NCBI GenBank assembly: GCA_017889635.1
Contig: JAGGAC010000006.1
Span: 62,001 to 126,000, forward strand
Length of the DNA stretch: 64,000 nt
Origin: Bacillota bacterium
Lineage (GTDB): Bacteria > Bacillota > Negativicutes > Sporomusales > CTSoil-080
Reading direction: 5' to 3'
Part shown: one piece after another, positions 1-9,313 of the stretch
Layout of the letters: every line of letters starts with the position of its first letter
Position numbering within the stretch: position 1 is the first letter of the stretch
Made by a program: the position numbers and the translations under genes
The notes under the pieces: model-generated
Told to the model about the DNA's origin: nothing
Seen by the model: only the letters and a program-made list of their open reading frames with translations
Databases searched by the model: none

Positions 1-2
1 TT

Positions 3-1931
3 ACTGTTATGTTTTGCGTTGTGCCAATGTGTCTAGTGGGATGGTATTTTACCGATCAGATGACAGACAGTCTCATTCAGGCAGCGCTTGAGCGAAATAA
101 TAAGGTGGCGGAACGTGCTGCAAGCGATCTTGGTGTATATGTTCGCAGCAAAATGAACTTTCTGGCGGTGTCAGGAGGAAAAGCTGAATTAAGGCGGCTC
201 GAACCGGTAGGTTCGGTGGCTTTTTTGGAACAACTTCAGCCTTATTATGGCGGAAATGATGCACTTTTTGTTGTTAATCGGGAGGGGAAGCAAATTGCCC
301 ATACTACCGGCACTGAGCCGGTGAATATTGCTGAGCAGGATTACTTTAAGACGGTGCTAAACGGTACGCCGGTATTTTCTGAGCCAATTACCAATAAGCT
401 CAGCGGTAAATTGGCATTTATCGGAGCGGTGCCTATATTCGGTGAAGATAACACGGTAGTTGGTGTACTGGGGGCTAATGTAGCTATGGAGAATATTACA
501 ATTCTTGTTGAACAAATTTTGGCGCAGAATCCGGGATGCATTATCAATGTTATTGATAAAAACAGGATTCCGGTGATTCTTCAAACAGATTCTAGCGCGG
601 TAGCGGAGCGTAAAGTACTGGAAGATTCATTTTATCAGGAGGCGGTAGACCGTGAGATCGGAAGTTGCTCCAGCTTTTTTCGTGGACAGGAATATTTGGT
701 TTCCTATCGGCCTGTAGCCGGTACGACGTGGCTGGTTGTTACCCTCTATCCAAAAGCGACGGTGCTTAGTGAGGCCTGGGGTATGGTTGGGTGCAGTATA
801 ATGATAATGGCAGCACTGGTCATAATTTTTGCTGTTGTCGCCTTTTTTTATGTCCGGCGTACTTTAGGGCCTCTCAGGTTGCTTGATGTTGGAACTCAGC
901 GGGTGGCGGAAGGGGATCTTACTAGCACAATAATGATAAATAGCAATGATGAAATCGGCCAGGTAGCAAAAGCTTTTAATGGTATGACTACCAGTCTGAG
1001 GCAAATTGTTTGCTCTGTAAAACAGTCGGTTGCGTTGGTGATAGAGTCATCCCGCCAGGTTAATAGTGCTGCCGAGCAGTCAGGAAGTGCTGCGTTAGAG
1101 GTTACTAGAGCTATTCAGGAAATGGCAGAAAAAATAAATGGACAAAGTAATGAAACTATTGCTACTGAAAAGCTGCTGACCGATCTTGTGTTGATTACGG
1201 ATACTGTTTCTGGCAGTATCGGCCAGGTGACAGTGGCGGCGGACGAATCGTCAAAAATTGCTGCAACAAGTCAGGACGTAGTGGATAAAACGGTGGAAAA
1301 AATGCGGCGTTTGAAGGATGGATTAGGAGGAACAACAGCAATTATAACGATGTTGGACAACAGTGCGATGAAAATTGGTAATATTACTGGTCTGATTACT
1401 GGTATTGCTAATCAGACAAATTTGTTGGCTTTGAACGCTTCGATTGAAGCCGCGCGGGCAGGAGAGTGGGGACGGGGCTTTGCGGTGGTGGCTGACGAGG
1501 TGCGAAAGCTGGCTGAACAGACGTCGCAGTCTGCCAAAGATATCACTTTATTAATTAAAAAAATTCAGACAGAAACGGCGGCTGTGGCAACCGCCGTGGA
1601 AGAAAGTCTTATCGAGGCTCAGCAAGGGGTTGAGGTGGCGACAGGACTTGGAGTGTCTTTTAATAAGATTGTACAATCTGTTGAAAATGTCCAATTTCAG
1701 GCTCGTACCATTAGCCGGGAGACGGAAAACCAGGTGGTCCTTTGCCATGAAGCTATGGCTGCTGTAGCTAATATCAACCGGTTGGCTGGAGAGAATACCG
1801 CCTGTACGGAGGAAATTGTTGCGGTAAGCGAAGAGCAGGCAGCAACGGTTAAAGAGATCACTGATTCGCTTTTGGAGTTAGAGAACATGGCTTTTGAACT
1901 GGAAAGGATGGTAGCTAGCTTTAAGAATTAA
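3..1931 (+). CDS. methyl-accepting chemotaxis protein (5' end outside window)
   Basis: Membrane chemoreceptor that senses an external ligand and controls the CheA kinase. The frame is open to the window edge, so the cytoplasmic start and part of the first membrane helix are missing; the first visible ATG (9) lies inside a hydrophobic stretch and is probably not the start. Order seen, counting from that ATG: end of TM1, an extracellular Cache-like sensor (about 25-260), TM2 (about 262-285), a HAMP linker (RRTLGPLR to [14 protein letters not shown]), then a long coiled-coil signalling domain. The conserved hairpin tip ([19 protein letters not shown], about 479-497) is intact. The ligand cannot be told. 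Its 3' end overlaps the convergent stress-protein gene by 11 bp. Confidence 0.93.
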   Translation, partial: TVMFCVVPMCLVGWYFTDQMTDSLIQAALERNNKVAERAASDLGVYVRSKMNFLAVSGGKAELRRLEPVGSVAFLEQLQPYYGGNDALFVVNREGKQIAHTTGTEPVNIAEQDYFKTVLNGTPVFSEPITNKLSGKLAFIGAVPIFGEDNTVVGVLGANVAMENITILVEQILAQNPGCIINVIDKNRIPVILQTDSSAVAERKVLEDSFYQEAVDREIGSCSSFFRGQEYLVSYRPVAGTTWLVVTLYPKATVLSEAWGMVGCSIMIMAALVIIFAVVAFFYVRRTLGPLRLLDVGTQRVAEGDLTSTIMINSNDEIGQVAKAFNGMTTSLRQIVCSVKQSVALVIESSRQVNSAAEQSGSAALEVTRAIQEMAEKINGQSNETIATEKLLTDLVLITDTVSGSIGQVTVAADESSKIAATSQDVVDKTVEKMRRLKDGLGGTTAIITMLDNSAMKIGNITGLITGIANQTNLLALNASIEAARAGEWGRGFAVVADEVRKLAEQTSQSAKDITLLIKKIQTETAAVATAVEESLIEAQQGVEVATGLGVSFNKIVQSVENVQFQARTISRETENQVVLCHEAMAAVANINRLAGENTACTEEIVAVSEEQAATVKEITDSLLELENMAFELERMVASFKN

Positions 1932-2376
1932 CTTCAGAGGCTTTTACGATGAGGGTTGGACATGTGGCGTAGTGAACAACGTGATTACTGACGCTGCCCA
2001 GGAGAAAACCAGCAAAGCTGTTTAGGCCCCGACGGCCCATGATGATGAGCGAGTAGCCTTCGTTAGCGGCGATATCTACGATTAGTTTGCCGGGCGGGCC
2101 ATATTCCAGACGAGTCGTTAGCCTGCCTTCGTAGTCCGCTAAGATTTCTTGAGTTTTTTCCAGGATTAACTCGCCGCTTTTTTCAAGATTTTGTAAGACC
2201 GAGCGCGGGATGTTAACGGTATCAGGCATGCTGAATGACGGTAAGTCATAGTAATTTTGGATAATATGAAGCAATGTGATCTGGCTATCAAATTTTTCAC
2301 CAACTGTTTTAGCATACTTGGCTGCTTTTAAAGCCATCTCTGAACCATCGGTGGGTACAAGAATTTTATTAATCAT
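1921..2376 (-). CDS. universal stress protein, UspA family, ATP-binding type
   Basis: Small cytoplasmic nucleotide-binding protein of the UspA family (151 aa), a single Usp domain. The N-terminal KILVPTDGS strand and loop are typical, and the ATP-binding motif G-x2-G-x9-G-S is complete (Gly114, Gly117, Gly127-Ser128), placing it in the ATP-binding subgroup. The start at 2376 was chosen because AGGAGGTG lies 7 nt upstream; a longer frame reaching 2460 has no ribosome site. It is transcribed alone, convergent with the chemoreceptor gene. The stress it answers to cannot be read from the sequence. Confidence 0.9.
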   Translation of the reverse strand: MINKILVPTDGSEMALKAAKYAKTVGEKFDSQITLLHIIQNYYDLPSFSMPDTVNIPRSVLQNLEKSGELILEKTQEILADYEGRLTTRLEYGPPGKLIVDIAANEGYSLIIMGRRGLNSFAGFLLGSVSNHVVHYATCPTLIVKASEVNS

Positions 2377-2484
2377 GACACAACACCTCCTTTTTATATT
2401 GTAGAGATATTCTGTTTCTAAACGGTATATCCTGCTGGACGATTGTTCATCAATGGTCATGTGGCTGATGGAGGAGTTTGTGGA

Positions 2485-2515
2485 GTAAAAAACGAGGAGT
2501 GTTTTACTCCCCGTT
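2485..2515 (-). terminator. rho-independent terminator of the molybdate-type regulator
   Basis: On the minus strand AACGGGGAG pairs with CTCCTCGTT (one central mismatch), followed by a run of six T. It begins directly after the stop codon at 2516. Confidence 0.75.
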
Positions 2516-3451
2516 TTATGTTTCGGCTATGATTTTTCCGGTTTCGGTTAGGTCATAGCCGCCCATGCCGGATATTTCATTATGGAAGCTATTTGATTTA
2601 AGAATTGAGAGTAGAGCCTGGAAATGAGGCTTGTTAGCGTCTTCTTTGCGGATTACGAGGTCATAGCGTTCGTTTTGCAGTGGTACAAAATCAATGTCTT
2701 GTACTTGAAGTGCCGCTTTTTCGATGCCAAGTCCCACGTCAGCGACGCCTCTGGCTACAGAGCTGGCTACGGCTAAGTGGCTCATTTCTTCGTGCTTGTA
2801 GCCACTGATGGTTTGATGGTCGATGCCGAGGATGCGAAGTTTCTCATCAAGCAAAACTCTAGCACCTGAACCAGGCTCGCGGTTGACAAATTGTACGTCA
2901 GATCTGGTTAAGTCTTCCCAGGAGTTGATTTCTTTCGGATTGCCTTTGACGACATAAAATCCTTCAATCCGGTAGGCTAGGTTGATGATTTGGGTACGAT
3001 GACCTGGCAATATTCGGCGGACATAAGGGAGATTATAGGTATTGCTGTCGCTATCCCAAAGATGGGTGGTAACGGCGTTGGCTGTGCCTCGGTAAAGGGC
3101 AAGTAGTCCATCAATGCTACCGCTGTAATTGCGAAGAAACCGGATATGCGGCATTTGTTTTTCAAGGTGACGGGTTAAGATGTCCAGTATAACATCTTGG
3201 CCACAAAGTATAAGTCCATCTGGGGCGGTGAATGGGACTTCGGAAACGGCGTTAGACGCGGTTTGGGCAGCAGGTGAGTGGCCTTTAGAGTTTTTAATGT
3301 AGATTTCAAGGTCTGGGGCTTCAACGCGGACTTTCCGGCCGATGCGATAGGCGGAGAGGTCACCGCGTTTAATCATCTCATAAACAGTGAAACGGGAGAT
3401 TTTCAGTATTTTTGCCACTTCTTCAGGCGTATAGGAAACAGTTTCGCTCAT
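2516..3451 (-). CDS. HTH regulator with periplasmic-binding-protein-like sensor domain (COG1910 type)
   Basis: One-component transcription regulator of 311 aa. Residues 1-60 form an excisionase/MerR-like helix-turn-helix (YTPEEVAKILKISRFTVYEMIKRG, here split only by my description, then YRIGRKVRV). Residues about 75-311 match the PBP-like domain of COG1910 proteins, related to molybdate/tungstate-binding ModA: LILCGQDVILDIL, then VNREPGSGARVLLDE, a loop typical of oxyanion binding. It is divergent from modABC with a triple inverted motif between them, so it probably controls molybdate or tungstate uptake in place of ModE. Ligand and sign of regulation are inferred. A terminator follows its stop. 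Confidence 0.85.
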   Translation of the reverse strand: MSETVSYTPEEVAKILKISRFTVYEMIKRGDLSAYRIGRKVRVEAPDLEIYIKNSKGHSPAAQTASNAVSEVPFTAPDGLILCGQDVILDILTRHLEKQMPHIRFLRNYSGSIDGLLALYRGTANAVTTHLWDSDSNTYNLPYVRRILPGHRTQIINLAYRIEGFYVVKGNPKEINSWEDLTRSDVQFVNREPGSGARVLLDEKLRILGIDHQTISGYKHEEMSHLAVASSVARGVADVGLGIEKAALQVQDIDFVPLQNERYDLVIRKEDANKPHFQALLSILKSNSFHNEISGMGGYDLTETGKIIAET

Positions 3452-3608
3452 GAATCCACCTCATCTGGTTTAAAAATCTAGATACTAAAAGGTTTGCGCA
3501 AATAATTGTATAGGTAAGTTGATTTTAGGAATAATGTACAACCAGTCTTGCAATTATATTACTGCAAATAGTATAATAATATCATTATATAATGTTTGGT
3601 TTTGTTAG

Positions 3609-3718
3609 GTAGCGTTAGTTGCAGAAAGAAGCTAATGATTGAAGTTTATATTTTTATTGTAAATTGACGACAATGTTGTGTCAACTAACGTAGTTATTTT
3701 GGACTATGTTAGTTGACA
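3609..3718. promoter_or_regulatory. candidate operator: three copies of a 15-bp motif between regulator and modA
   Basis: CTATGTTAGTTGACA at 3704-3718 faces its near-perfect inverse TGTCAACTAACGTAG at 3679-3693 (one difference, 10 bp spacer). A third, weaker copy GTAGCGTTAGTTGCA lies at 3609-3623. The sites fill the 303 bp gap between the divergent regulator and modA, which contains no gene. The proximal half-site ends 36 bp before the modA start, so a bound protein could block modA transcription. I could not fix a convincing -35/-10 pair; TATAAT at 3733-3738 is too close to the modA ribosome site unless the transcript has almost no leader. Confidence 0.7.
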
Positions 3719-3754
3719 TTTATTTTTAAGTATATAATGTTTTGGAGGGAGATT

Positions 3755-4552
3755 ATGATGAGAAAATGGTCAGTAGTATGTGTAAGTGTCATAATGGTAT
3801 TGGGGATTATGATTGCTGGATGCGGTGGGGCAAAAGATGCATCCGAGAGCGCTGCTAAGGTGGAACTTAATGTTTCTGCGGCGGTAAGTATGAAGGATGC
3901 TTTGGCAGAGATTCAAAAAAATTATCAGGCTAAATATCCTAACGTGACTTTGGTATATAATTTGGGAGCATCAGGTACGCTTCAGAAACAGATTGAGGAA
4001 GGAGCACCGGCTGATATCTTTATTTCTGCAGCGACTAAACAAATGGATGATTTGGAAGCCAAGAATCTTATTGATAAGGCTACCCGTAAGAATTTGTTGG
4101 ACAATAAGCTGGTTATGATTGTGCCACAAAATTCAACTTTGGTTATTAATAAGTTTGAAGACCTGGTTAAAGCCGATGTGCAGAAATTCTGTATTGGTGA
4201 ACCGTCAGTAGTTCCTGCCGGGCAGTATTCTAAAGAGGCTCTTAATAAATTGGGGATTTGGGATGGGATAAAGGATAAGGTTGTTTTGGCCAAAGATGTG
4301 AGAACGGTGTTAACTTATGTTGAAACCGGCAATGTTGAGGCTGGACTGGTGTATAAAACTGATGCGATTGTTAGTGATAAAGTGAAAATTGTTGCTAGCG
4401 CTCCAGAAGGGTCACATAAACCAATAGTTTATCCGGCGGCGATTATGGCAGGGACAAAAGAGCGGAAAGCAGCGGAAGATTTTTTTGCTTATTTGACTAG
4501 TCCTGAAAGTGTGGCTGTATTTGAAAAATACGGTTTTTCGATGAACAAGTAA
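3755..4552 (+). CDS. modA: molybdate ABC transporter, substrate-binding lipoprotein ModA
   Basis: Extracytoplasmic molybdate- (or tungstate-) binding component of an ABC importer, 265 aa. A signal peptide with lipobox IAG-Cys23 predicts lipid anchoring. The mature part starts with the ModA signature (LNVSAAVSMKDALAEI) and contains NLGASGTLQKQIEEGAPADIF and the later VETGNVEAGLVYKTDA segment. GGAGGG lies 5 nt before ATG 3755 and 8 nt before ATG 3758; either may be used. A longer frame from TTG 3713 would start inside the operator and was rejected. First gene of modABC, probably under control of the divergent regulator. Confidence 0.93.
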   Translation: MMRKWSVVCVSVIMVLGIMIAGCGGAKDASESAAKVELNVSAAVSMKDALAEIQKNYQAKYPNVTLVYNLGASGTLQKQIEEGAPADIFISAATKQMDDLEAKNLIDKATRKNLLDNKLVMIVPQNSTLVINKFEDLVKADVQKFCIGEPSVVPAGQYSKEALNKLGIWDGIKDKVVLAKDVRTVLTYVETGNVEAGLVYKTDAIVSDKVKIVASAPEGSHKPIVYPAAIMAGTKERKAAEDFFAYLTSPESVAVFEKYGFSMNK

Positions 4553-4610
4553 GAATCTTATTTATAACTCAACTAAAACTAACCGAAACCAATAGAAAAG
4601 GTGAAGGCGG

Positions 4611-5297
4611 ATGATCGAGTGGCAGCCAGTAATTTTATCAATTAAAGTAGCGTTAATGTCGTTAGTATTTGTTACTGTTTTTGGAGTAGCTTGCGCTTAC
4701 TCTATGCGGCGGCTGGAATTTCCGGCTAAGGCGGCGCTGGAAGCTGTGTTTACCCTGCCACTGGTATTGCCGCCTGTGGTAACAGGGTTTATTCTCTTGG
4801 TCATGATCGGTAAAAATGGACCTATAGGACGGCTGTTTACAGATTACTTTAATACGCAACTGATTTTTACGCCATACGCAGCAGTGTTGGCTGGGACGGT
4901 AGTAGCTTTTCCTTTGATGTATCAGAGTACTAAGGCGGCTTTGCAAGGCGTAGATGCCCGGTTTGAAGATGCTGCCAGAACGTTAGGAGCCGGCGAGTGG
5001 CGGGTGTTTTGGACTGTTACGCTGCCGTTAGCTTGGCCGGGACTTGTTGCCGGAGTGGTGCTATCATTTGCCAGGGCTTTAGGTGAGTTCGGTGCGACCA
5101 TTATGGTGGCCGGAAATATTCCCGGCAAGACGCAGACCTTGCCTTTGGCAATATATTTTGCTGCCGAGTCAAACGATCTTTCTACCGCTGGAATTTATGT
5201 ATTAATCATCAGTGGCATTACCTTTGCCGCAGTATATTGGCTAAATATCTGGACTAAGACTAAAGTGAAAACTTCTAGTTACCGGGGAGTGATCTGA
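4611..5297 (+). CDS. modB: molybdate ABC transporter permease ModB
   Basis: Inner-membrane permease of the molybdate importer, 228 aa, with about five to six hydrophobic segments. The cytoplasmic EAA loop that docks on the ATPase is visible (EDAARTLGAGEWRVFWTVTL, about residues 121-140), followed by SFARALGEFGATIMVAGNIPG, typical of ModB and CysT/W permeases. Start ATG 4611 follows a GGTGAAGGCGG ribosome site. Its stop codon overlaps the modC start (TGATG), indicating translational coupling. ModA-ModB-ModC assemble as A1B2C2 in known systems. Confidence 0.94.
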   Translation: MIEWQPVILSIKVALMSLVFVTVFGVACAYSMRRLEFPAKAALEAVFTLPLVLPPVVTGFILLVMIGKNGPIGRLFTDYFNTQLIFTPYAAVLAGTVVAFPLMYQSTKAALQGVDARFEDAARTLGAGEWRVFWTVTLPLAWPGLVAGVVLSFARALGEFGATIMVAGNIPGKTQTLPLAIYFAAESNDLSTAGIYVLIISGITFAAVYWLNIWTKTKVKTSSYRGVI

Positions 5298-5980
5298 TGC
5301 TGACGGTTGATATTGTAAAAATCTTGCCTGATTTTATATTAAAACTAAACTTCACGGTGAATAATAATGTGTTGGTGTTGTTTGGGCCATCTGGTTGCGG
5401 CAAGACAACAACTTTACGCTGTATTGCCGGGTTAACTCGCCCGGATGACGGATCAATTGTTTTTGGCAAGGAAATTTTTTATTCTGCTGAAGAGCAGAGG
5501 TTTGTTCCCCCAAAGGACCGAAATGTCGGCTATATGTTTCAGGACTACGCATTGTTTCCCCATATGAGTGTGAATAATAATATCTGGTATGGGGTAAAAC
5601 AAAAGAGTACTAAGACAGTTGAAAACTATGAGAAGCTAATGGCGCTTTTGAAAATTGGGCATATTTCTGCGCGCCCAATCCACCAGCTTTCTGGTGGCGA
5701 AAAGCAACGGGTAGCTTTGGCCAGGGCCTTAATGGCTGAACCGAAAATACTGCTGTTGGACGAGCCTTTGTCCGCGTTGGATTGTGATACCAGGCTGGAA
5801 TTGCGTGGCGAACTTAAGCGAATGCAACTGATTTCAGGGATTCCGTTTGTTCTGGTAACCCATGATGCGGATGAGGCCAGAGCTATGGGCGGTGAAGTAT
5901 TGTTTATTGACAGAGGGCGGCAGGCGCCAGCGCCTGCGCATTGGAAAAAGTGTATTTGTGCACATGAGCAGTTTGGCTGA
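5297..5980 (+). CDS. modC: molybdate ABC transporter ATP-binding protein ModC, short form
   Basis: ATPase that powers the importer, 227 aa. Walker A GPSGCGKTT (30-38), Q-loop in YMFQDYALFPHM, signature LSGGEKQR (about 131-138), Walker B ILLLDEP (about 152-158) and switch histidine in LVTHD (about 186-190) are all present. The usual C-terminal molybdate-sensing MOP domain (family length about 350 aa) is absent, so feedback inhibition by molybdate may be missing. The last 20 residues (from about RGRQAPAP) are unlike other ModC ends. Another frame over the same DNA reads LEKVYLC before a stop, which resembles the normal continuation, so a small frameshift near the end is possible. Confidence 0.9.
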   Translation: MLTVDIVKILPDFILKLNFTVNNNVLVLFGPSGCGKTTTLRCIAGLTRPDDGSIVFGKEIFYSAEEQRFVPPKDRNVGYMFQDYALFPHMSVNNNIWYGVKQKSTKTVENYEKLMALLKIGHISARPIHQLSGGEKQRVALARALMAEPKILLLDEPLSALDCDTRLELRGELKRMQLISGIPFVLVTHDADEARAMGGEVLFIDRGRQAPAPAHWKKCICAHEQFG

Positions 5981-6015
5981 TAATAATGCGTTTTATAATT
6001 AAATTTCGGTTTCCG

Positions 6016-6046
6016 CGGCTGGCAATAAAACCAGCCGTTCAATTTT
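6016..6046 (+). terminator. terminator after modABC
   Basis: CGGCTGG (6016-6022) pairs with CCAGCCG (6031-6037), followed by TTCAATTTTTT. The rest of the gap to 6252 holds a small GC hairpin (CCCCG 6122-6126 with CGGGG 6132-6136) and no gene. Confidence 0.6.
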
Positions 6047-6252
6047 TTAGGGCATGATCTTTGGCCGAATAGTTAGGTTGCTAGCGGAATAATATAACAA
6101 TGTTGTTCTAAGAGAAGTAAGCCCCGAAAACCGGGGTGTATTATTCTAGACACTAATGGGGCGTAGTGATATAATAAAAGCCCAAATCAAAAGGTTTATT
6201 GGTTTTACCGATGAATTTTTAGCAAATATATTGATATAGAGGAGAGTTGCCT

Positions 6253-7617
6253 ATGGATAAAACGAAAGCATTGGGGGAGGAAAAAGTTTCTTCACTGCTA
6301 TGGAAGTTTTCTGTGCCCGCTATTTTCGCGATGCTGGTTAATGCATTGTATAATGTGGTGGATAGTATTTTTGTTGGGCATGGTGTAGGGGAGATCGGGT
6401 TGACCGCGGTGACCATAGCGTTTCCGTTGATGATGGTGCTGATGGCGGTTGGCATGTTGATCGGTTTGGGAGCGGCAACGCTGGTTTCGATACGGTTGGG
6501 GGAAAATAACAAGGCCGAGGCTGAGCTTATTTTGGGTAATGCCTTCACGCTGATTATGGTTTTGGTTTTGACAACAACTGCGGGATTGTTGATGTTTTTA
6601 GATCCGATTCTAATAAAGCTGGGGGCAACCCCTGATGTACTGCCTTATGCCCGGGATTTTACCAAGATTATACTTATGGGTAGTTTATTTATGCATATCG
6701 GGTTTGGTTTGAATGGTGTTATCCGGGCCCAAGGGGACCAAAATACGGCAGTTGCAACAACTTTGGTATCAGCGGTCTTGAATATGGTGCTTAATCCGCT
6801 GTTTATTTTTGGGCTTGGTCTCGGTATCAAGGGATCGGCACTGGCAACTGTTGTTGCCCAAGCTGTCGTCGCAATTTGGGTAATAGTATACTTTGTCCGG
6901 GGCACAGTCGGACTTAAGCTCAAAAGAGCCTATATTGGACTTCGCGCTGATATTGCGGTTAGTATTTTTAAGATTGGCCTGTCGGGATTTCTTATGCAGG
7001 CAACCAACAGTATTGTAATGGTTATTATAAATTATCAGTTGATGGCCTACGGTGGAACAGTGGCAATAGCTGCCTATGGTGTTATAAACCGTGTGTTTAT
7101 GCTGATGCTGATGCCGGTGCTTGGCATAATGCAGGGGGCGCAACCGATTATTGGCTATAACTATGGTGCCCGTCAGTTTGACAGGGTGATTACTACGCTG
7201 AAAATAGCCGCTGTTGCGGCAACGGCAACTTCTGTATGTGGGTTCATTGTGGTAGAGGTGTTTCCGGCCTACATAATGCAGCTTTTTAATGGCGATGCTG
7301 AGTTGACGAGGTTGGGAGCATACGCGATGAGGCTGTTCTTTGTGATGCTGCCGGTTATCGGGTTCCAGGTGGTAGGAGCTAATTACTTTCAGGCGGTTGG
7401 TAAAGTAAACTATGCCATTGTTCTTAATCTTTTACGTCAGGTTATTATTTTGATACCGGTGCTAAGTATTCTGCCGGGGCTGATTGGTCTGAACGGGATA
7501 TGGCTGGCAGGGCCGATTTCTGATTTTTTTGCTGCCGCTATCACTGGCGTTTGCCTAACTATGGAGGTACGACGGTTGACTACGGCGCATGGCGATGAAC
7601 AACTGTCAGCAGGATAG
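6253..7617 (+). CDS. MATE-family multidrug/cation efflux transporter
   Basis: Integral membrane exporter of the MATE family (454 aa, about twelve hydrophobic helices), which usually expels drugs or toxic organic cations using a Na+ or H+ gradient. Family features: N-terminal LWKFSVPAIFAMLVNALYN, VDSIFVGHGVGEIGLTA, the mid-protein repeat beginning at LSGFLMQATNSIVM, and GIMQGAQPIIGYNYGA. The start at ATG 6253 is preceded by GAGGAGAG; an in-frame TTG at 6247 is too close to that site. It is a single gene ending at a strong bidirectional terminator. Substrate unknown. Confidence 0.92.
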   Translation: MDKTKALGEEKVSSLLWKFSVPAIFAMLVNALYNVVDSIFVGHGVGEIGLTAVTIAFPLMMVLMAVGMLIGLGAATLVSIRLGENNKAEAELILGNAFTLIMVLVLTTTAGLLMFLDPILIKLGATPDVLPYARDFTKIILMGSLFMHIGFGLNGVIRAQGDQNTAVATTLVSAVLNMVLNPLFIFGLGLGIKGSALATVVAQAVVAIWVIVYFVRGTVGLKLKRAYIGLRADIAVSIFKIGLSGFLMQATNSIVMVIINYQLMAYGGTVAIAAYGVINRVFMLMLMPVLGIMQGAQPIIGYNYGARQFDRVITTLKIAAVAATATSVCGFIVVEVFPAYIMQLFNGDAELTRLGAYAMRLFFVMLPVIGFQVVGANYFQAVGKVNYAIVLNLLRQVIILIPVLSILPGLIGLNGIWLAGPISDFFAAAITGVCLTMEVRRLTTAHGDEQLSAG

Positions 7618-7631
7618 CTAGTATACAATAG

Positions 7632-7671
7632 AAAAATGGAGTCTGCCTTTTGTGAGGTGGACTCCATTTTT
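7632..7671. terminator. bidirectional terminator between MATE gene and LysR gene
   Basis: Perfect 12-bp inverted repeat AAAAATGGAGTC (7632-7643) and GACTCCATTTTT (7660-7671), with A/T runs on both flanks, between two convergent genes. Confidence 0.9.
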
Positions 7672-7685
7672 ATTCTAGTTGTAAA

Positions 7686-8579
7686 CTATGTTACGGGTTG
7701 GGCGCTGTTGTCGAGTTCCTTTATGAATAAGGGAATTAGCGGATTAGAGTTTTCCTTTTTCCAGGCTACTACTACGTCTACGGCTGTTGAATCTTCGCCG
7801 AGATCAAGGAAACGGAGGTTGGGGTTGGTATAGGCTTCGACACATCGTGGTAAAATGGAAATGCCGATACCTGATTCGATGGACATAAGGACTGATTCCA
7901 TAAAGCGATGATGGCTTACTACTTTAGGAGTAATTCCGCGGTCGGCGAAGGCTTTAACAAGTTGATCAATTGGGGCAGGACCTTCATCACGAGACATTAA
8001 AACGAACGGTTCTTCGGCAATGGCGGAAAGCGTGATGGTTTTTTCATTGGCTAAAGGGTGGTCGTAGCGTACCACTGCTGCTAGAAAATCGGTGTATAGT
8101 GTTTTCCAGGCAAAATCTTTTTTATCTAGGTTAAAGGCCAACATGCAGGCGATATCGAGTTGGCCATGTCTCAGGGCATTGGTCAGCGGCCACAGTGTAT
8201 ACTGGGTTAAACTGAGGTCAATGTTTGAATATCTTTGACGGAACTTGGCCACAAATTGCGGTAAGAACTTTTTAGCCGCTTCAGCCATAAAACCGATTTT
8301 AATATTGCCAATAAGACCAGAGCGAATCCGGCGAGTCGCAGCGACAGCTTCTTCGGTTTTGATAATTATTTCTTTAGCCTCTTTTAGAAATACTTCACCA
8401 GCGACAGTTAGACGTATAGATCGACCATTTCGGTCAAATAGTTTTACGTCCAGATACTCTTCAAGTTCAGCAATTTGCTGGCTTAAGGTTGGCTGGGTTA
8501 TGAAGAGATGTTTGGCTGCTTCAGTGAAGTTAAGATATTCAGCTGCTGAAATAAAGTAACGTATTTGGCGTAGTTCCAT
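7686..8579 (-). CDS. LysR-family transcriptional regulator
   Basis: DNA-binding regulator of 297 aa. The N-terminal winged helix-turn-helix is typical (MELRQIRYFISAAE, then FTEAAKHLFITQPTLSQQI, residues about 18-36). It is followed by the linker helix and a periplasmic-binding-like effector domain (about 90-290) with the end motif MESVLMSIESGIGISILP. LysR proteins usually control a divergent neighbour; here the divergent genes are the cyclase-family hydrolase and SDR, 734 bp away. Control of that pair is an inference. Effector unknown, perhaps an organic acid made or used by those enzymes. Confidence 0.92.
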   Translation of the reverse strand: MELRQIRYFISAAEYLNFTEAAKHLFITQPTLSQQIAELEEYLDVKLFDRNGRSIRLTVAGEVFLKEAKEIIIKTEEAVAATRRIRSGLIGNIKIGFMAEAAKKFLPQFVAKFRQRYSNIDLSLTQYTLWPLTNALRHGQLDIACMLAFNLDKKDFAWKTLYTDFLAAVVRYDHPLANEKTITLSAIAEEPFVLMSRDEGPAPIDQLVKAFADRGITPKVVSHHRFMESVLMSIESGIGISILPRCVEAYTNPNLRFLDLGEDSTAVDVVVAWKKENSNPLIPLFIKELDNSAQPVT

Positions 8580-9313
8580 AGAACCCCCTTAAGGATAATA
8601 AATAATGGATGGTTTGTATATTCTGAAAAATATTTAATATTCTGATCAATATTGAGAGGAAATCCTTATTATTTGAAGTATATACTAAATATGTTAAAAA
8701 TTAAATACCATAAACTTATTATACCAAATTCAATAGGTCTTTTCTATTGCTAACAAGGAATAATCTATTTCCTTTTAAGTAGAGAAAGAGGTTATTATAA
8801 TAGAGTAAGAGTTTAAAAAATTCAAATATATTAAACAAAGTTCAATATGTAACATAGTTGGATTTTACGATTATAGCCTTACATTTGCATAAAATTGTAG
8901 GTGGGGAAACAGAAAATATCCATGCTTTTATCCCGAATTTTCCTGATGGTTGTGATGGGTATGTTACTGTTTTTTTGGAAAAAATATATTTTGTGATAGA
9001 AAGCGGAGTCAAATCGTTACATATAAAGCGCATATCGTTTTCAAAGTTTTAGAATAATTTTTTGCGAGATTGGGAAAGGATTAGTAAGTCAATCAAACTA
9101 AGTAACCGCTAGTATGTTGGTAGCTAAACTTCTGTGTACCATTGCCGGGATTAATATCATGTGTAGGTATGCCTCCCGGTACAGCGAATGATGAACGATA
9201 GGGTGGTTATCGGTTTCATTACCTTGGAATTTATCATTGGCCGGATTAGTTAGTGGTTGCGCAGATAGTTACAATCACATAAATAATCATAAGTTATTGG
9301 GAGGAATTTAAAA
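8580..9313. other. 734 bp gap between LysR gene and cyclase gene, no clear gene
   Basis: AT-rich first half. It holds a dyad AATATT-CTGATC-AATATT near 8635-8655 that could be a LysR site. The second half (about 9110-9290) is more GC-rich and has short inverted repeats: TGTACC with GGTACA, CCGGGA with TCCCGG, and CGATA with TATCG. It may be a structured leader, but I recognise no riboswitch class. A TTG-started frame 8858-9052 (64 codons) contains IHAFIPNFPDGC, faintly like HicB antitoxins, but has no ribosome site; I do not call it a gene. Confidence 0.5.

Noticed and set aside
3713-3738. TTGACA/TATAAT as the modA promoter
   Set aside because: The spacer is only 14 bp and transcription would begin at the ribosome site; kept only as a remark.
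3713-3754. TTG-started N-terminal extension of ModA
   Set aside because: It would start inside the operator repeat and put a non-signal sequence before a clear lipoprotein signal peptide.
6247-6252. TTG start for the MATE gene
   Set aside because: It touches the GAGGAGAG ribosome site; ATG 6253 has proper spacing.
8842-9033. 63-codon minus-strand frame in the LysR-cyclase gap
   Set aside because: No ribosome site and no recognisable pattern; it mirrors the frame on the other strand.
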